Assembly: GCA_037974665.1 (NCBI GenBank)
Contig: CM075764.1
Span: 85,430,825 to 85,494,824, forward strand
Direction of reading: 5' to 3'
DNA length: 64,000 bases
Source: Ehretia macrophylla
Taxonomy: Eukaryota > Streptophyta > Magnoliopsida > Boraginales > Ehretiaceae
The position numbers were made by a program, and so were the translations under genes. How positions within the stretch are numbered: position 1 is the stretch's first letter; each line of letters begins with the position of its first letter. The notes below the pieces were generated by a model that did no database searches, had not been told where the DNA came from, and saw only the letters and a program-made list of their open reading frames with translations. Below are positions 13,701 to 23,690 of this stretch, one piece after another.

Positions 13701-13788
13701 TAGGCAATTGAACGAACACCTCGTGCATATCTTGACCCGGCCCGAGTACAGCAGACACTACTTTAACAGCAAACGCCATTTTTTTCAA
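4784..13788 (-). CDS. DAPB: 4-hydroxy-tetrahydrodipicolinate reductase, plastid (DapB family)
   Basis: Reduces 4-hydroxy-tetrahydrodipicolinate to tetrahydrodipicolinate with NAD(P)H in the plastid lysine pathway. Eight exons join in phase (minus strand): 13788-13534, 11792-11555, 10455-10322, 10222-10148, 6826-6725, 5544-5435, 5356-5269, 4852-4784; 356 residues. Exon 1 is a Ser/Thr/basic-rich transit peptide of about 80 residues. The Rossmann motif NGCTGKMG spans the exon 1/2 junction. VDYTVPAAVN and GVPFVMGTTGGDR follow. Exon 5 carries the family signature ESHQASKLDASGTAKA, with the conserved His and Lys of the active site. The C terminus ends VLREGNMR. All introns are GT-AG. A second in-frame ATG (13779) could also serve. 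Intron 3 is only 99 nt and stop-free; intron 4 (6827-10147) is full of repeats. A Mutator-like element ends 133 bp upstream of the ATG and probably displaced part of the promoter. This plant subgroup is distinct from the CRR1-type reductase-like proteins. Confidence 0.96.
4918..4945 (-). repeat. Partial copy of the DAPB last-exon end
   Basis: The stretch TCTCATGTTACCCTCT at 4918-4933 repeats the exon end at 4783-4798 exactly, followed by a diverged GCAAGA copy. It lies inside the last intron, about 66 bp upstream of the real final exon in gene orientation. It lacks an acceptor in a matching position, so it looks like a small tandem duplication rather than an alternative exon. Confidence 0.6.
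6049..6070. repeat. Poly(C) tract of 22 bases plus C/A-rich tail
   Basis: An unbroken run of 22 C, then ACCCACCCCCCC and 13 A. It lies in intron 4... upstream of exon 6 in gene order (between exons 6725 and 5544), so the DAPB pre-mRNA would carry a G22 run. Homopolymer C of this length is rare in plant DNA; assembly length error is possible. Confidence 0.85.
7235..7437. repeat. Tandem duplication, period about 101 bp (DAPB intron 4)
   Basis: Two copies begin GCATATGGCTAATAAATAAC at 7235 and 7336. Both continue with AGAAAATTCTGAGCCATTTT and end near GAGTGTAAGCA or AAGTGTAAGCA. Copies differ at about one base in ten. Non-coding. Confidence 0.85.
8621..9190. repeat. Three-copy tandem repeat, period about 210 bp (DAPB intron 4)
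   Basis: The marker AGCCTCATAGGTAATTTT occurs at 8699 and 8913, with a variant AGCCTCAAAGGTAATTTT at 9116. Each copy also holds GACTTCTCA or CCTCTCA plus TGGTTTGGG-like sequence upstream and GGCAATATTG/GACAATATTG plus CTGATCAAATT downstream. Copy 3 is truncated. A G/A-rich stretch with (GA)n and (GGGA)n runs (8450-8605) borders the array. Confidence 0.8.
9531..9602 (+). tRNA. tRNA-Thr (TGT anticodon), decayed
   Basis: The 72-base stretch matches the plant nuclear tRNA-Thr(UGU) plan. The D arm is TTAGCTCAGAGGTT. The anticodon arm is TCGCA-TTTGTAA-TGTGA with TGT in the loop. The T arm contains GGTTCGATT. Acceptor stem GCCCGCT pairs with AGCAGGC with a C-A mismatch at pair 4. The T-arm has lost one base next to the loop, which weakens its 3' strand. 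A T4 run follows at 9602-9605. It lies antisense inside DAPB intron 4. The two defects make it more likely a tRNA pseudogene than a working gene. Confidence 0.75.
10223..10321 (-). other. 99-nt stop-free in-frame intron of DAPB (exitron-like)
   Basis: Donor GTATTACA follows the codons for GKQ; acceptor TGTCCAG precedes the codons for VVAFLA. The intron is exactly 33 codons long and has no in-frame stop, so retention would keep the reading frame and add a hydrophobic stretch with Trp, Phe, Ile and Leu in the middle of the enzyme. The spliced form matches the DapB family, so it is normally removed. Confidence 0.85.
12050..12232. repeat. Tandem duplication, period 93 bp (DAPB intron 1)
   Basis: Two copies start GGGATGCTAATGGTAATGTT at 12050 and 12143. 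Both run on through TCAATTCAAGCTATAAAAGT and end in TTTTGTGGAAATAT. Copies are about 95 percent alike. Open frames through it are a by-product of the repeat, not a gene. Confidence 0.9.
13034..13210 (+). mobile_element. Au-type SINE in DAPB intron 1
   Basis: Starts GAGGAGCCTTGGTGCAA, the characteristic 5' end of the Au SINE family of flowering plants. It holds a box A-like TGGTGCAAAAGTAAAG and a box B-like GGTCAGGGTCAAGTC. The conserved body continues AAAACAGCCTCTTG, AAGGCTGTATACAATA and a tail near GAGCTTTGTGCACTG. It ends at GCCCT, where family members end in a T run. Orientation is opposite to DAPB. Identification is from recalled family features and needs an alignment. Confidence 0.8.
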
Positions 13789-13912
13789 TTAAATGAATAT
13801 TATTGTATTAAAAAATAATGCAAATCAAAAGAGAAAAAGATGCAAAATGGAGATAAGTAAAGAGGGTGAAGATGAGAAAATGGGCGAAAGGAAACATTGG
13901 TGCAGTTTGTCA

Positions 13913-15802
13913 TTGTTTCAAGGGTAAATATCACTTTACCCCCTTAGGCCTTGTTTGGATTCGGGAGGGAAAAAATAATAAAGGAAAGGAAATGATTCAA
14001 TAATAAAGGAAAGTGGAGGAGGGGATTAAATCTTATTTGGATTGAATAAGATTATAAAGGAAGTATTTATAAAGGATTATGTGTATTTTTTGTTTGAATT
14101 GAGAAGAGAAAGAAAGGAAGCGATAAATTTTATAAGTATCTTAACATATTTACCCTTATCTCTTATTTTCCTTTTTACAAACACATAGGATAATATAATC
14201 TTTAACAGCTTGTTTAGATTTATAATTTTACAGGAAAGGAAAGGATGGGGAGAGAATAAAGAATCCCTCTCCTTGTTTGAATTGTAATTTAAAACCAATT
14301 AAAGGAAATAGAGGGGTTCCAAAACCTTTTCATGTCTTTTAATTGGATGAATTTTATAATCCTTCTAATTTAGGATATTTGGAGGGGAAAGGAAATATTT
14401 AAACATAAAAATTTTTTTTTATCCTTATATATCTCATAATTATAAAAATAAAAAAGATATTTAAATAATTTTGTATTTAAAATTATTTTTTTTCTTTCTT
14501 TTCCTTCTCTAATTTAAACAAAAGATGATAAAATATTTTCTTTTTCTTTCTTTTTTTTATTATTATTTTTTACAATTCAAACAAAATAATTTATTTCATT
14601 TCCTTTCATTTCCTTTGTTTTTTTTCGTCCACTCTACTTTCTTTTCCATTCCTTTGTGCAATCCAAACACTATGTAAATATTGGTTAGAATCTTTTCCTC
14701 CGTTTTAACCCCAATTTGGTGTGATTGCAAAGGACTTGGAGATGATTTTCAAAATCATTTATTAATCAATCACCTATAATCCTTCCCAATCCAAACAAAG
14801 GGAGGGATTTGCAAATCCCTCACAAACCAATCCCTTCCCCCTAATACCCTCAATCCAAATGCACTGTTAAAGTTTGGACAATGTAACATTTCACCCCCTA
14901 ATATCTAAATTGTATCACTTAACCCCCTTCTATATATTAATTAACGGAATTCTTAACTTTGAGCTGTTAAAATAAATAAATAGACTAAAATGTCCTTTTT
15001 AGTTTTAACTGTTCGCACATGCTCTCTTAGGTTTTTGTTTATATTTATTTATTTATTATCTTATCTCTACTTTGTCTTGGTCTACGTCCTGCAATGGTTT
15101 GCTCTTGAATACAGAGGCAACACAAACATAATCACATTGTCACTGTGAAAATACATGTTGGGGTTTTCACCATCAACCATTACAGCAACACTTGTTACCA
15201 AATTCTTATGCGTTATTATCACCGCTTTGGGTAAGCCTGTGGTGCCTGACGAGTGACAACGATTTTCATATCGTTTTCTTCTGGCCTGAATTCATATTTT
15301 CATTTCTTGGAGCATCTTACTGTGGAGCAATTAGCACCACAACGAATCCATTTTATACTCCATAAAAGATTGCAAAACAAGCAAACGGGTCGAAAGCAAG
15401 CTCATTATAACGCATGCTTGTTATGTTGATCAGGCATGGACGTGAGCTGAACTGTGATATGTTCTCAAATATACATTTGTGAAGTGGAAGATAATTTGAG
15501 ATGTAGATATCTGGAAGCTTTGATCTGAAAATGAATTCTTATTAATGTTCTTTAGTCTCCATTGCACGGCGTAGAGAGAGTAGAATGAAGATTAAAAAAA
15601 AAAGAGCTAAGAGAGAGCCTGTGCAAACAATAAAAACCAAAAAGGGCACTTTAGTCCATTTATTTTTTTTAACCACTCGAAGTTAAAGATTTCATTAACT
15701 AACATATAGAAGGGGTTAAGTGATACAAATTAGATATTAGGGGGTGAAATGTTACACTGTCCAAACTTTAAGGGGATAAAGTGATATTTACCCTTGTTTT
15801 AA
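13913..15802. mobile_element. Mutator-like element with long terminal inverted repeats
   Basis: The element proper is 13922-15793. Its ends are GGGTAAATATCACTTTA and its reverse complement. The inverted repeats run about 188 bp on each side: left 13922-13946 plus 14867-15032, right 15605-15793. The left copy is split by another insertion. Flanks TTGTTTCAA (13913-13921) and TTGTTTTAA (15794-15802) form a 9-bp target duplication with one mismatch, the Mutator hallmark. No transposase frame is seen, so it is non-autonomous. Its left border is 133 bp upstream of the DAPB start codon. Confidence 0.85.
13947..14866. mobile_element. Tourist/Harbinger-like insertion inside the Mutator-like repeat
   Basis: A 920-bp insert interrupts the left inverted repeat. 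It is flanked by TTA on both sides (13944-13946 and 14867-14869). Removing it restores a left repeat that pairs with the right one. The ends share GTTTGGATT / CATTTGGATT in inverted order. The 3-bp TTA duplication and the TTTGGATT ends fit PIF/Harbinger (Tourist) elements. The interior is A/T- and purine-rich with no coding frame. The family call is inferred; the insertion borders are directly visible. Confidence 0.75.
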
Positions 15803-16039
15803 AGTAGCCATTACATGTATCTCATCCTGTCTACCTGGATTACGGAGGCTGGAAAAGCTCTTATGGGTGCTGGGTTTAGGAGGGAGGGGATCTGGCTTGG
15901 TGAATCCGACCCACTGGTCCTTTGGACTAGTAATATGCTCATCATTTTGAGTGCGATAGATTCTAAAATGAATTCTCATGAATTGATATTTTTTTATATG
16001 TGTCGTACAACTTAAGTTGCTCTTACTGCAAAGAAATTA

Positions 16040-16105
16040 AGGTAATATGCAAATTACTCCATGTGGTTGACCATAAGTGCATATTACCCCTATGGTTCTG
16101 ATTGC
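16040..16105. repeat. Fragment of the CCCC-TGTGGTT repeat family
   Basis: ACTCCATGTGGTTG and ATTACCCCTATGGTT match the units of the minisatellite at 19081-20330. It appears to be an outlying copy separated from the main array by the Gypsy LTR at 16130-18848. Confidence 0.45.
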
Positions 16106-16129
16106 TAATTTGAGCATTGCATGTCTGGT

Positions 16130-18848
16130 GAATGCATTAAGAAAACGTTATATGTACTGTGTGAATAGTAAAAATAATGTCTTTGGGCTAAATAGATTTC
16201 TCATTACATTTTGAGCATGCTTAAGTTGTCTTGCACCATATTTAAACCCAATTAGGCATCCTATACTTAATATATATCACAAACACCACACAAACACTTA
16301 GCATTGCAATCAAAACAAAAGAAAAAATTCATTTTGTATCCTCTTAGGGTCGTCAGCCCTCCCAAGCAAAAACACCAAGATTTCATATTTAATTCTTCCT
16401 ATTTGGTGCTTCTCCTAGGTGGTTGAGGTGGAATCAAGGTCTCCTGGGTCTATATCTAGCTTATTCAAGAGCTTTTGGTGAGGAAGAAATTCATTTTTCA
16501 TGCATTGAATAGTTAGGGTTTATTTTGAATTTCTTGATTTGTTGTGTAATGAACTTTCTATGCTTATCTATGCTTATATTGCTCTTTGTTATGCTTATAG
16601 AACATGCTTATGAGATTAGATAGTAATGTTAATGGTTAAAGTGTAAGTTCTAGCATTTAAAGAAGACATTGAATAGTAAAATTTGGGATTTTATATAATC
16701 TTGTGTTCTAGCTTGATTAATTGATATTTAATCATGATTTAGGAGTAGATAAACCTAGATTAGAGCTTCAAATGGCTTGGAAAAGCTAGGATTGCAAGAA
16801 CTTTAAATTAAAGTTAGATAACAACACTATTCACTCAGGACCATCAAATTGTAACCCGATACTCGATTTGATAGTTTGTATGGACTCTAGGGATGCTAAA
16901 ACGGTTAAACGATAAAAATTATTGAATTCCGACAACGTTGAATTTTAAGGTCTTAATTGCGTAATAAATAATGGCTTATTAATATAGTGATTCAGGGTGA
17001 GATTAAAGGTGCTAATTAGTTTTGTATACATAGGATAGAGCCTAGAATACCTTTATGACATTGAATCAAACAACGGTTTGAGCACTTGTAGTTCAAACGG
17101 ACCTTGTGGCATTCGGGGCTTTTGTAATAGATGGGTTGAAAGTGTAGTTTCATGGCTCTAAATGGTGTCATAAAGTGTCACTAGGAGTGTTGAATAGCTA
17201 GCTTGTGAATATTGTACCTTGTGTTGCGTTCGTGTGCCAAATAGCTTTAGTAGACGAAGGGGAAAAGTAAGTAATTTGAATTAAACACTTGTATTTGGCC
17301 TTCAAGTGGTTGGATTAGTGATAATAAAGGTTTGGTTAAATTGTCCCTTCATTTGGTGAGATTCTGTGAATTATGTGGGCTTGGCCCTTTGATCTAACAT
17401 GTTATCTCTTGTTTTAATGCTTATATTGTAACTGTATGCGAGGGCGACCTACTTTATTGTCCCTCATATGTGTTTATTGATTATATTGCCATTATTATAT
17501 TGAGTGCATTGCATAGTGGTTGCGCAACCATATCGTCGAGGCAAATGTATTGGGTATCTGCTGGGTAGTAGTGGGCTTGCCAGTGGATATTCAATCTCTG
17601 TGCTCTACTCCCTCACTCGCGTGGTCCAGAGATCGCAAGGCGGTGTTGGGTCGTAGGATTTCGGGGTACATCCGGAGTATACCCACTGGAATGTTATGGG
17701 TTTATGCTGCACATTAATCAAGTTCGTGGTTCATGGATCGAGTTTTGTGATTGAAAACTAACTTTGGAGTGTTTGGGGTTTCGAGATCGTATCCTTTTGA
17801 ATAACTCTCACTTGAGCCCTAAGTCCTTGGAGAGTTACCAATGATTGTTTTATTTACTTAAATGTTGTTTAATTGGTGTTATTAGTTGATCCTCTTATGT
17901 TGATGTGGTTCGTAAGTGATTGTGTTACTCGTCTCCTATTATTGTATGTAACCTGTTACTTAGCTATAGTTCGTTACAAGTCTTTAATTGTTTATTTGAT
18001 ATAATAGGTTAAGTTAGCTCTTTTAATGTATTGATTAACTTATTTTTCTCGAGTAAGAGTGTTTATGTTATTGGATTCGCTGATTTATATGCATTGCACG
18101 AAAGGTTTCCAAGACTCCCTGTATATTTGTTTCCCTCCCTCACTGGGCAACTGTGTTTACTCATTCCCTCTTTCTAACCATTTTAGGTGAGACAGGTTCG
18201 GTCCCTCCTGAGTCTGTGGAGGAAGAGGAGGCTCGCGAGATGCCTTGACTGGTTGTGATAGCTTGTAATGGCTGCATCTTTGTAAATTTGTGAATGCTAA
18301 GATTATGTATTCTTTTGAGGCCTACCTGTGTGCCTTGTACATATTAGTTGTTGTAATGAATGTAACTAAGGAGGACTCACCTAGTGATAATGGTCTGTAA
18401 TATTGTAGTTAATGCTCTAATTAGTTGTAACATACCTAAAATGCTATAATCTATTTTGCTATGAAGTTGTGGCCCTACTAAGTGAATGAAAGACAAATAG
18501 GGTTAGGTTAGAGTTTGTTGAATGACTTAATACTTAAGTTAGATAAATAAAAAATATTAGAGTGGTGTGATAATCGGATTTATAACAAAGAACTTCAACA
18601 GTTAATAAAACGCATGCTTGTATGTTATATGTTGTGGTTGTAGAAAGGCTCAGATGGCCAAAAGGATTGAGGAATGTTGTGATGTTGAAAGTTGGGATTG
18701 GTGGGTTATAGTTTTGTGCTATTTCGTCTAAGTACAGGTAACCGATTAGGCTTAGAAACAGGAAAAACTCCGTTCATTTTCTCTCATTTTTCGTGACCTC
18801 AGGTATTGGATCGGGGCACCGGTCTCGTGAGAGATAGAGGTGTTACAA
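16130..18848 (+). repeat. Gypsy LTR, 5'-truncated copy
   Basis: Colinear with the LTR-like block at 27768-30655. Shared landmarks include TTGTCCCTCAT followed by TGTGTTTATT, the GGGGTACATCCGGAGTA box (17665) against GGGGTATATCCGGAGTA (29793), ATTGCACGAAA near 18095 against 29990, and CAGGAAAAACTCCGT (18760) against AGGAAAAACTCCGT (30598). It ends GGTGTTACAA at 18848, the usual 3' end of Del/Tekay-type chromovirus LTRs. The 5' edge is unclear and probably lost. No internal coding region adjoins it. Short open frames inside are not genes. Confidence 0.65.
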
Positions 18849-19080
18849 CTGGCATGCCCCTTATTTCACCATATGGTAGTAGAATAGAAAAGGATGTCGA
18901 AGATAATGAAGAGGAAGTGACATACCCTGTGAAGATGAAAGAAAAGAAATGAGATGATAAATGACTAGTTTTTTTTGTTTGTTACGTATTGTTCTTGTTG
19001 TGTTGGTGATGTTGAAGTGAGATTAAATGTTTGTTTGTTATGGATTCGGAGCAACTTATCTACTTAGATATACTGTGAAT

Positions 19081-20330
19081 GGTGCAAAAATTCCCATGTG
19101 GTTGTGTGAATTAAGGATGACAACGGGCATTTGTTCTATCCGAAACCGACGGATAACCGCCCAATAAAATCCAATAACAAAAATCAATGGGGAATCCGTT
19201 AGGGTTTGGGTTTTATAAGGGGAAATCAACGGATAAACCGATAAGTTTTAATTTTTGACGTTAAAAAAATCGAAACTCAAAACCTAATTATTAATTTATT
19301 ATAAAATAATTATATATATATATATATATATACACATATATATAAACTACATTTTAATAAAAATCCGGGCTACATTTTAGTAAAATATTTGGGCTAAGCC
19401 CAAAAATTCCAATTTAAAATGTAACAACTAAAATATATATATATATATAATTAACAATGACACTTATCTTTAACCCTAAAGTAACTATTTTATCTTTCCT
19501 TTTCCTTCTTACAACTCCAACTGCCTCTTTCTTTCCTATCTCTACTCTCTTATTATACAAAGACACCATTCACATTGATTTAATAAAAAAATGCCATCCG
19601 TATCTCTCTTCAAATCTTCAACTTATATGCATCTAAGGTATATGCTAATATGTTTTACTTATTTTTTTCCAAGTACTTTTGTGTTTCTTTTTTCTTTTTC
19701 TTTTGTGATCCATTTTTTTTTTATTTATTTTATATTTTCACCTCATCTCACATATAAGATAAATGTAAACAAGTTGGAGAAGGACATTTGTATATATTCA
19801 TGTGTTTAAAAATTTGTTTTGTTATATTTTTATGTAGGTTGTCATTATATTTCGATACTCATATATATGTATATATATTTTATATTTAGATTCTTTTATT
19901 TTTTGTTTCTTTACATTTAAATTAATTTTTTTTATATTTTTTAAGGTTTTTTTTTTTTATTTAAACTAATTTTTTAATTTTTTTTACTTAAACAGTTACG
20001 GTTATGATTAACCGCGATTTTTTGAATCCTTAACGGTTACAGTTATAGTTAGTGATTTTGAAAACCATTAAGTTTTGGTTACGATTATGGTTATTAGTTT
20101 GCTAAATGATTTTGGTTACAATTTTGTAATTTTTCGCTATTATCCACACTGTTGTCATTCCTAATGTGAATGGTTCATAAACCCCCACGTGGTTGTGTGA
20201 ATGATGCACAAACCCCCCTGTGGTTGGTGCATGTTACCCCCTGTGGTTGTGTGAAGGGTACATGTAGCCCCTTTTTGGTTTTGTGAAGGATGCATGTAGC
20301 CCCCTGTTGTTTTGTTTACGAATTGTCCAC
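19081..20330. repeat. Minisatellite of CCCCCTGTGGTTGTGTGAA units, interrupted
   Basis: Units of about 31-35 bp such as CCCCCACGTGGTTGTGTGAA, CCCCCTGTGGTTGGTGCAT, CCCCCTGTGGTTGTGTGAAG and CCCCTTTTTGGTTTTGTGAA follow one another from 20171. One unit lies on the other side of the hAT-like insert (19081-19111). Similar arrays border some Mutator-like elements, which fits the transposase-like remnant next to it. Confidence 0.75.
19104..20171. mobile_element. hAT-like element with 8-bp target duplication
   Basis: The element is 19112-20163. The left end is TAAGGATGACAACGGG; the right end, reversed, is TAGGAATGACAACAGTG. Flanks GTGTGAAT (19104-19111) and ATGTGAAT (20164-20171) match at 7 of 8 bases, the hAT target size. 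Inside are (TA)n runs (19310-19330, 19434-19448) and an A/T-rich filler with no transposase. Non-autonomous. Confidence 0.72.
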
Positions 20331-20518
20331 CTGTGAATGATACCTATTTTTTTTATAGTTTTATGTTGTAGTAATTGATAATGCTAATGAACTACAATCA
20401 CATGTATTTACATGAAAAACAATTACTTTTCCCAACACAAATCATCTAATGTACCGAAACTATTAGAAGTTATTACAATCATACATATACCAACTAATGT
20501 ACTAAAAACATCAACAAT

Positions 20519-20705
20519 ATAAAGCCATAAACTAACTTAGAATGTGTTCCAAATATTAACATCATCATTATAAAGCCATAAACTAACTTATAATGTGTTC
20601 CAAAAATTAACATCATTAGTGATATTGGACACAAAAAACATCATCAGTGACATTGGCACACCAAAAACACCATTAGTGACATTGGCACACCAAAAACACC
20701 ATTAG
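20519..20705. repeat. Two adjacent short tandem arrays
   Basis: TATAAAGCCATAAACTAACT opens two copies of a roughly 50-bp unit (about 20519 and 20570). Then GACATTGGCACACCAAAAAC recurs with a period of about 30 bp up to 20700, with an earlier diverged copy. They lie just past the stop codon of the transposase-like remnant. Confidence 0.8.
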
Positions 20706-20710
20706 TATTT

Positions 20711-23085
20711 TCATGGTTTCCAAGTTCTTTTCCTCTTTCTTATATTCTCTAGAACTTCACTAACAGTTGCCACCTTTGATCATTTGGTTGTACTAACAAC
20801 AGGAACTGCACTTTCTCCAACATTTGAAGTATCAACTTGTCCACCTAGAAAAGCATCATGCCTAAAGCTGTTATACAACTTGCCTATGCCAAATTCATTA
20901 CCATAAGCTGATGCATTTGGACCACTACCAACTGCAGTAATATCCATTCCATTTACACCACCTCTGAAAGTGCATGCTACCTAGATATACTATGATATTT
21001 AAAAATTTCAAACGCAGTAGAAACATAATAGCATCATTATCTAGGATCAAACCACATAATTCTAGAAGAATAATTGCCCAAATAAAACTAGCATGAGAAT
21101 TGTAATTGTGTAAAGATCAAAATTCAGCAAGTAGTTGAATTTGTTACCTGGATTTGTTAGCTTAAGAACTTAACAAAAACCACTAAATTCAACCTTGAAC
21201 TTGTTCCAAGAAGATCTTAAAGCTTTGGGGATGAAAACACCTCTTGATTTTCTTCTCTATGACCTTTTTCTTTCTTCAACTTGTGCTTGGTTAATTTGTG
21301 GGAATCAACCTTCTTGATGTTTTCATAGGCTATTCCTGCATGTGGAAGCAAGAAGAGAGAGGGAGAGAATTTTCTAGCTTTCTTGCTTCTAACGCATAGA
21401 TTGTGTGTATGAGCTAGTGAAGAGAATCTCCTTTATATAGGCACAGATTGGGTTGAAATCCAAATCCATAAAGCCATAGGAAAAGTGTCATAAGTTCAGT
21501 AGAAGTCTAACTAGACACTTCAGAAGTAACTAGGACTTATGTAGTCCTTTACTGTTTAATCTCTTCTTTTAAAAACTAGCTCATAAGTCAAAGCAAAATT
21601 CTCTCTGCCAACTCGTCTCCTATTCACACGCTTATTCCCCAATTACTGCATCATCTTGCTAAATTAAATATTCTAAGATTCCATAATATGCTTCAACAGT
21701 CAATTCAGGAAATCCCACTACCAAAATGGAAAGTTTAATTGACTAAGACTTTTAGTTGCATTAGGATTCTTAATTTAGCAACTCCTAGATACAAGATAGA
21801 TAGCCAAAACATTACATTAGCACAAAATAGGAAGTAGGCTAAAAGAATGACCAAAAGACATAAATATCTTGGCTACTGAAAAGACCTAAATGCCCCTGTT
21901 AATCCCATAGCACATTTAGAATTTTCAACCTTGACTTATTCCACTAAAAAGTCATGGCTGCTCTCCAAGATGAATATTGTTGTTTACAGAAGCTCATCAT
22001 ACTACGTACGACCTTTGTCTTTGACCTACTAAGTTAAATGATCAAAATACCCCTCCACGTAACACTCACAATCAAGAAAGACTTAATTGTACTGTCTCTT
22101 CCTTGATTGCATCTTTTCCTTGGGACATCTAATCCGTGTACTAACCACCCTTCAAATATAGAACACTTGATCTACGGAGCGACTCTCAAGCCAAATATCT
22201 TACATACTCCCAGATTACATCACTGAGCTCAAATTAGAATGATCTTCTGAATTATCACAAGGGAACGATTATTCTATCATGTGGCGGTATAGATTCTATA
22301 TTATATACGCATATTCCAACTAGTTATACCTATATGCCTAACACATAAAGTTGTTGACCCACAGTTGAGGTCTCACCCATGGTGCATCAAAGCACATGAA
22401 TTTGATTTCGTCAGTTCATCCACATATACTCAAGATTAAAAGTATTATTCACTTAGTAACATGAGGTGTATTTTAATCTCTATCTTCGATAGTATCTATT
22501 GAGATATCATACCTCTTGTTCATTCAATGTGTGATACACACAGAGTGAGGCTTAGTCTAGAAACCTACCAATAACCAAGGCAGCTTACCGTTCACAAAAG
22601 ACTATCTCATTATAACCTAGACCTTGATGAAGTGCCCAACTCCACCAATCGGTTATGAACTGAATATAGAACTAAGTGTCCATGACTTAGACTTTCTGTG
22701 CTCGGACACTGTGCACCTAAGCTATACACTTGAGGTTCAAGGACCTCTATATGAGCAATTACACCTAAATATGACAAAGAGAATATAAATGAATGCTTTC
22801 ATTAATACTAGCAATAACAATATGTATACAATGTAACTGAAATGTCACGTGCCAGTGAGTTTTTGGGCATACTAATCCCGACAACCTCTACCACTATTAC
22901 ATCTGCTACCACTTCTTCCACTAATACCCCTGTCATCAAAACTAGCGCCTCTCCCATGTACACCAGTACCTCTTCCATTTTCACATTACCTCTCCAATTT
23001 ATACCAGCAATAATACTTTTTCTACCACTTTCACTTCCACCAACACCTCTACCACTACTTCTAATAGGTTATGGAGATAGTTGTG
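20711..23085 (-). pseudogene. Mutator-transposase-like C-terminal remnant, split by an insertion
   Basis: Reading the minus strand and skipping 20970-22842 gives one frame. A Gly/Arg/Ser-rich tail (GRGTGVHGRGASFDDRG, SGRSGSRCNSGRG) is followed by GGVNGMDITAVG, KLYNSFRHDAFLGGQV and a basic end (RKRKRTWKP, stop at 20711). Such tails are common at the C terminus of plant Mutator-like transposases, but I see no DDE or zinc-finger part, so the family call is tentative. Three in-frame stops make it a pseudogene. Confidence 0.4.
20964..22842 (-). mobile_element. Solo-LTR-like insertion with 6-bp target duplication
   Basis: The insert 20970-22836 is bounded by CTGAAA at 20964-20969 and 22837-22842. 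It restores the reading frame of the interrupted remnant when removed. A TATATAAAG box on the minus strand (rc of 21431-21440) suggests a promoter and hence an LTR read leftward. No coding frame or primer site is seen. Termini are not the canonical TG...CA, so solo LTR is an inference. Confidence 0.55.
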
Positions 23086-23216
23086 TACTTTAAAGTCTTC
23101 TATAATGTATAACATTATCATTAAGGACATCAAGGACATCAAATATTTTAGATTTACCTTCACCATCCTAACATTATCCTCTTTGTATTTTAAAGTCTTT
23201 TATAATGTATCCTAAC

Positions 23217-23690
23217 ATTATCTTCTTTTGTATTTTAAAGTTTTCCACAATGTATCAAATACTAGGACTCCAATTGTTTTATATATGTGTATTTTACATA
23301 CTGATTTATTCTAACGAAATAAATGTACTTTTCTATATATATTAATAGGACCAACTCACTATAAATCTGATATTGAATTGTGTTATTTTTGGAAGCATCA
23401 GATAGTTGTTCGTGTTTATTCTATGAATGAACCAAACCTAAAAAAGAAGCATGTAGAATTATCCTCTTTTGTATTTTAAAATTTTTTACAATGTATCAAG
23501 CACTAGGATTCCTATTGTTTATATTTGTATATTTTATAACTGATTTGTCGATACCGAATGGAAATGACTTACTTAAAATCTGATATTGGATTGTGTTACT
23601 TTTAGAAGTTTCAAATGGTTATTCATATTGTTTCTATAGATGAAATCACACCTGCAAAAAGATGCATAAAGAATTAAGGTTAAGGTGGTT
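23217..23690. repeat. Diverged tandem duplication, period about 241 bp
   Basis: ACAATGTATCAAATACTAGGA (from 23247) and ACAATGTATCAAGCACTAGGA (from 23488) mark two copies. Both are preceded by CTTTTGTATTTTAAA and followed by AATCTGATATTG and GATTGTGTTA or GAATTGTGTTA. About 80 percent alike. No gene recognised. Confidence 0.75.
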
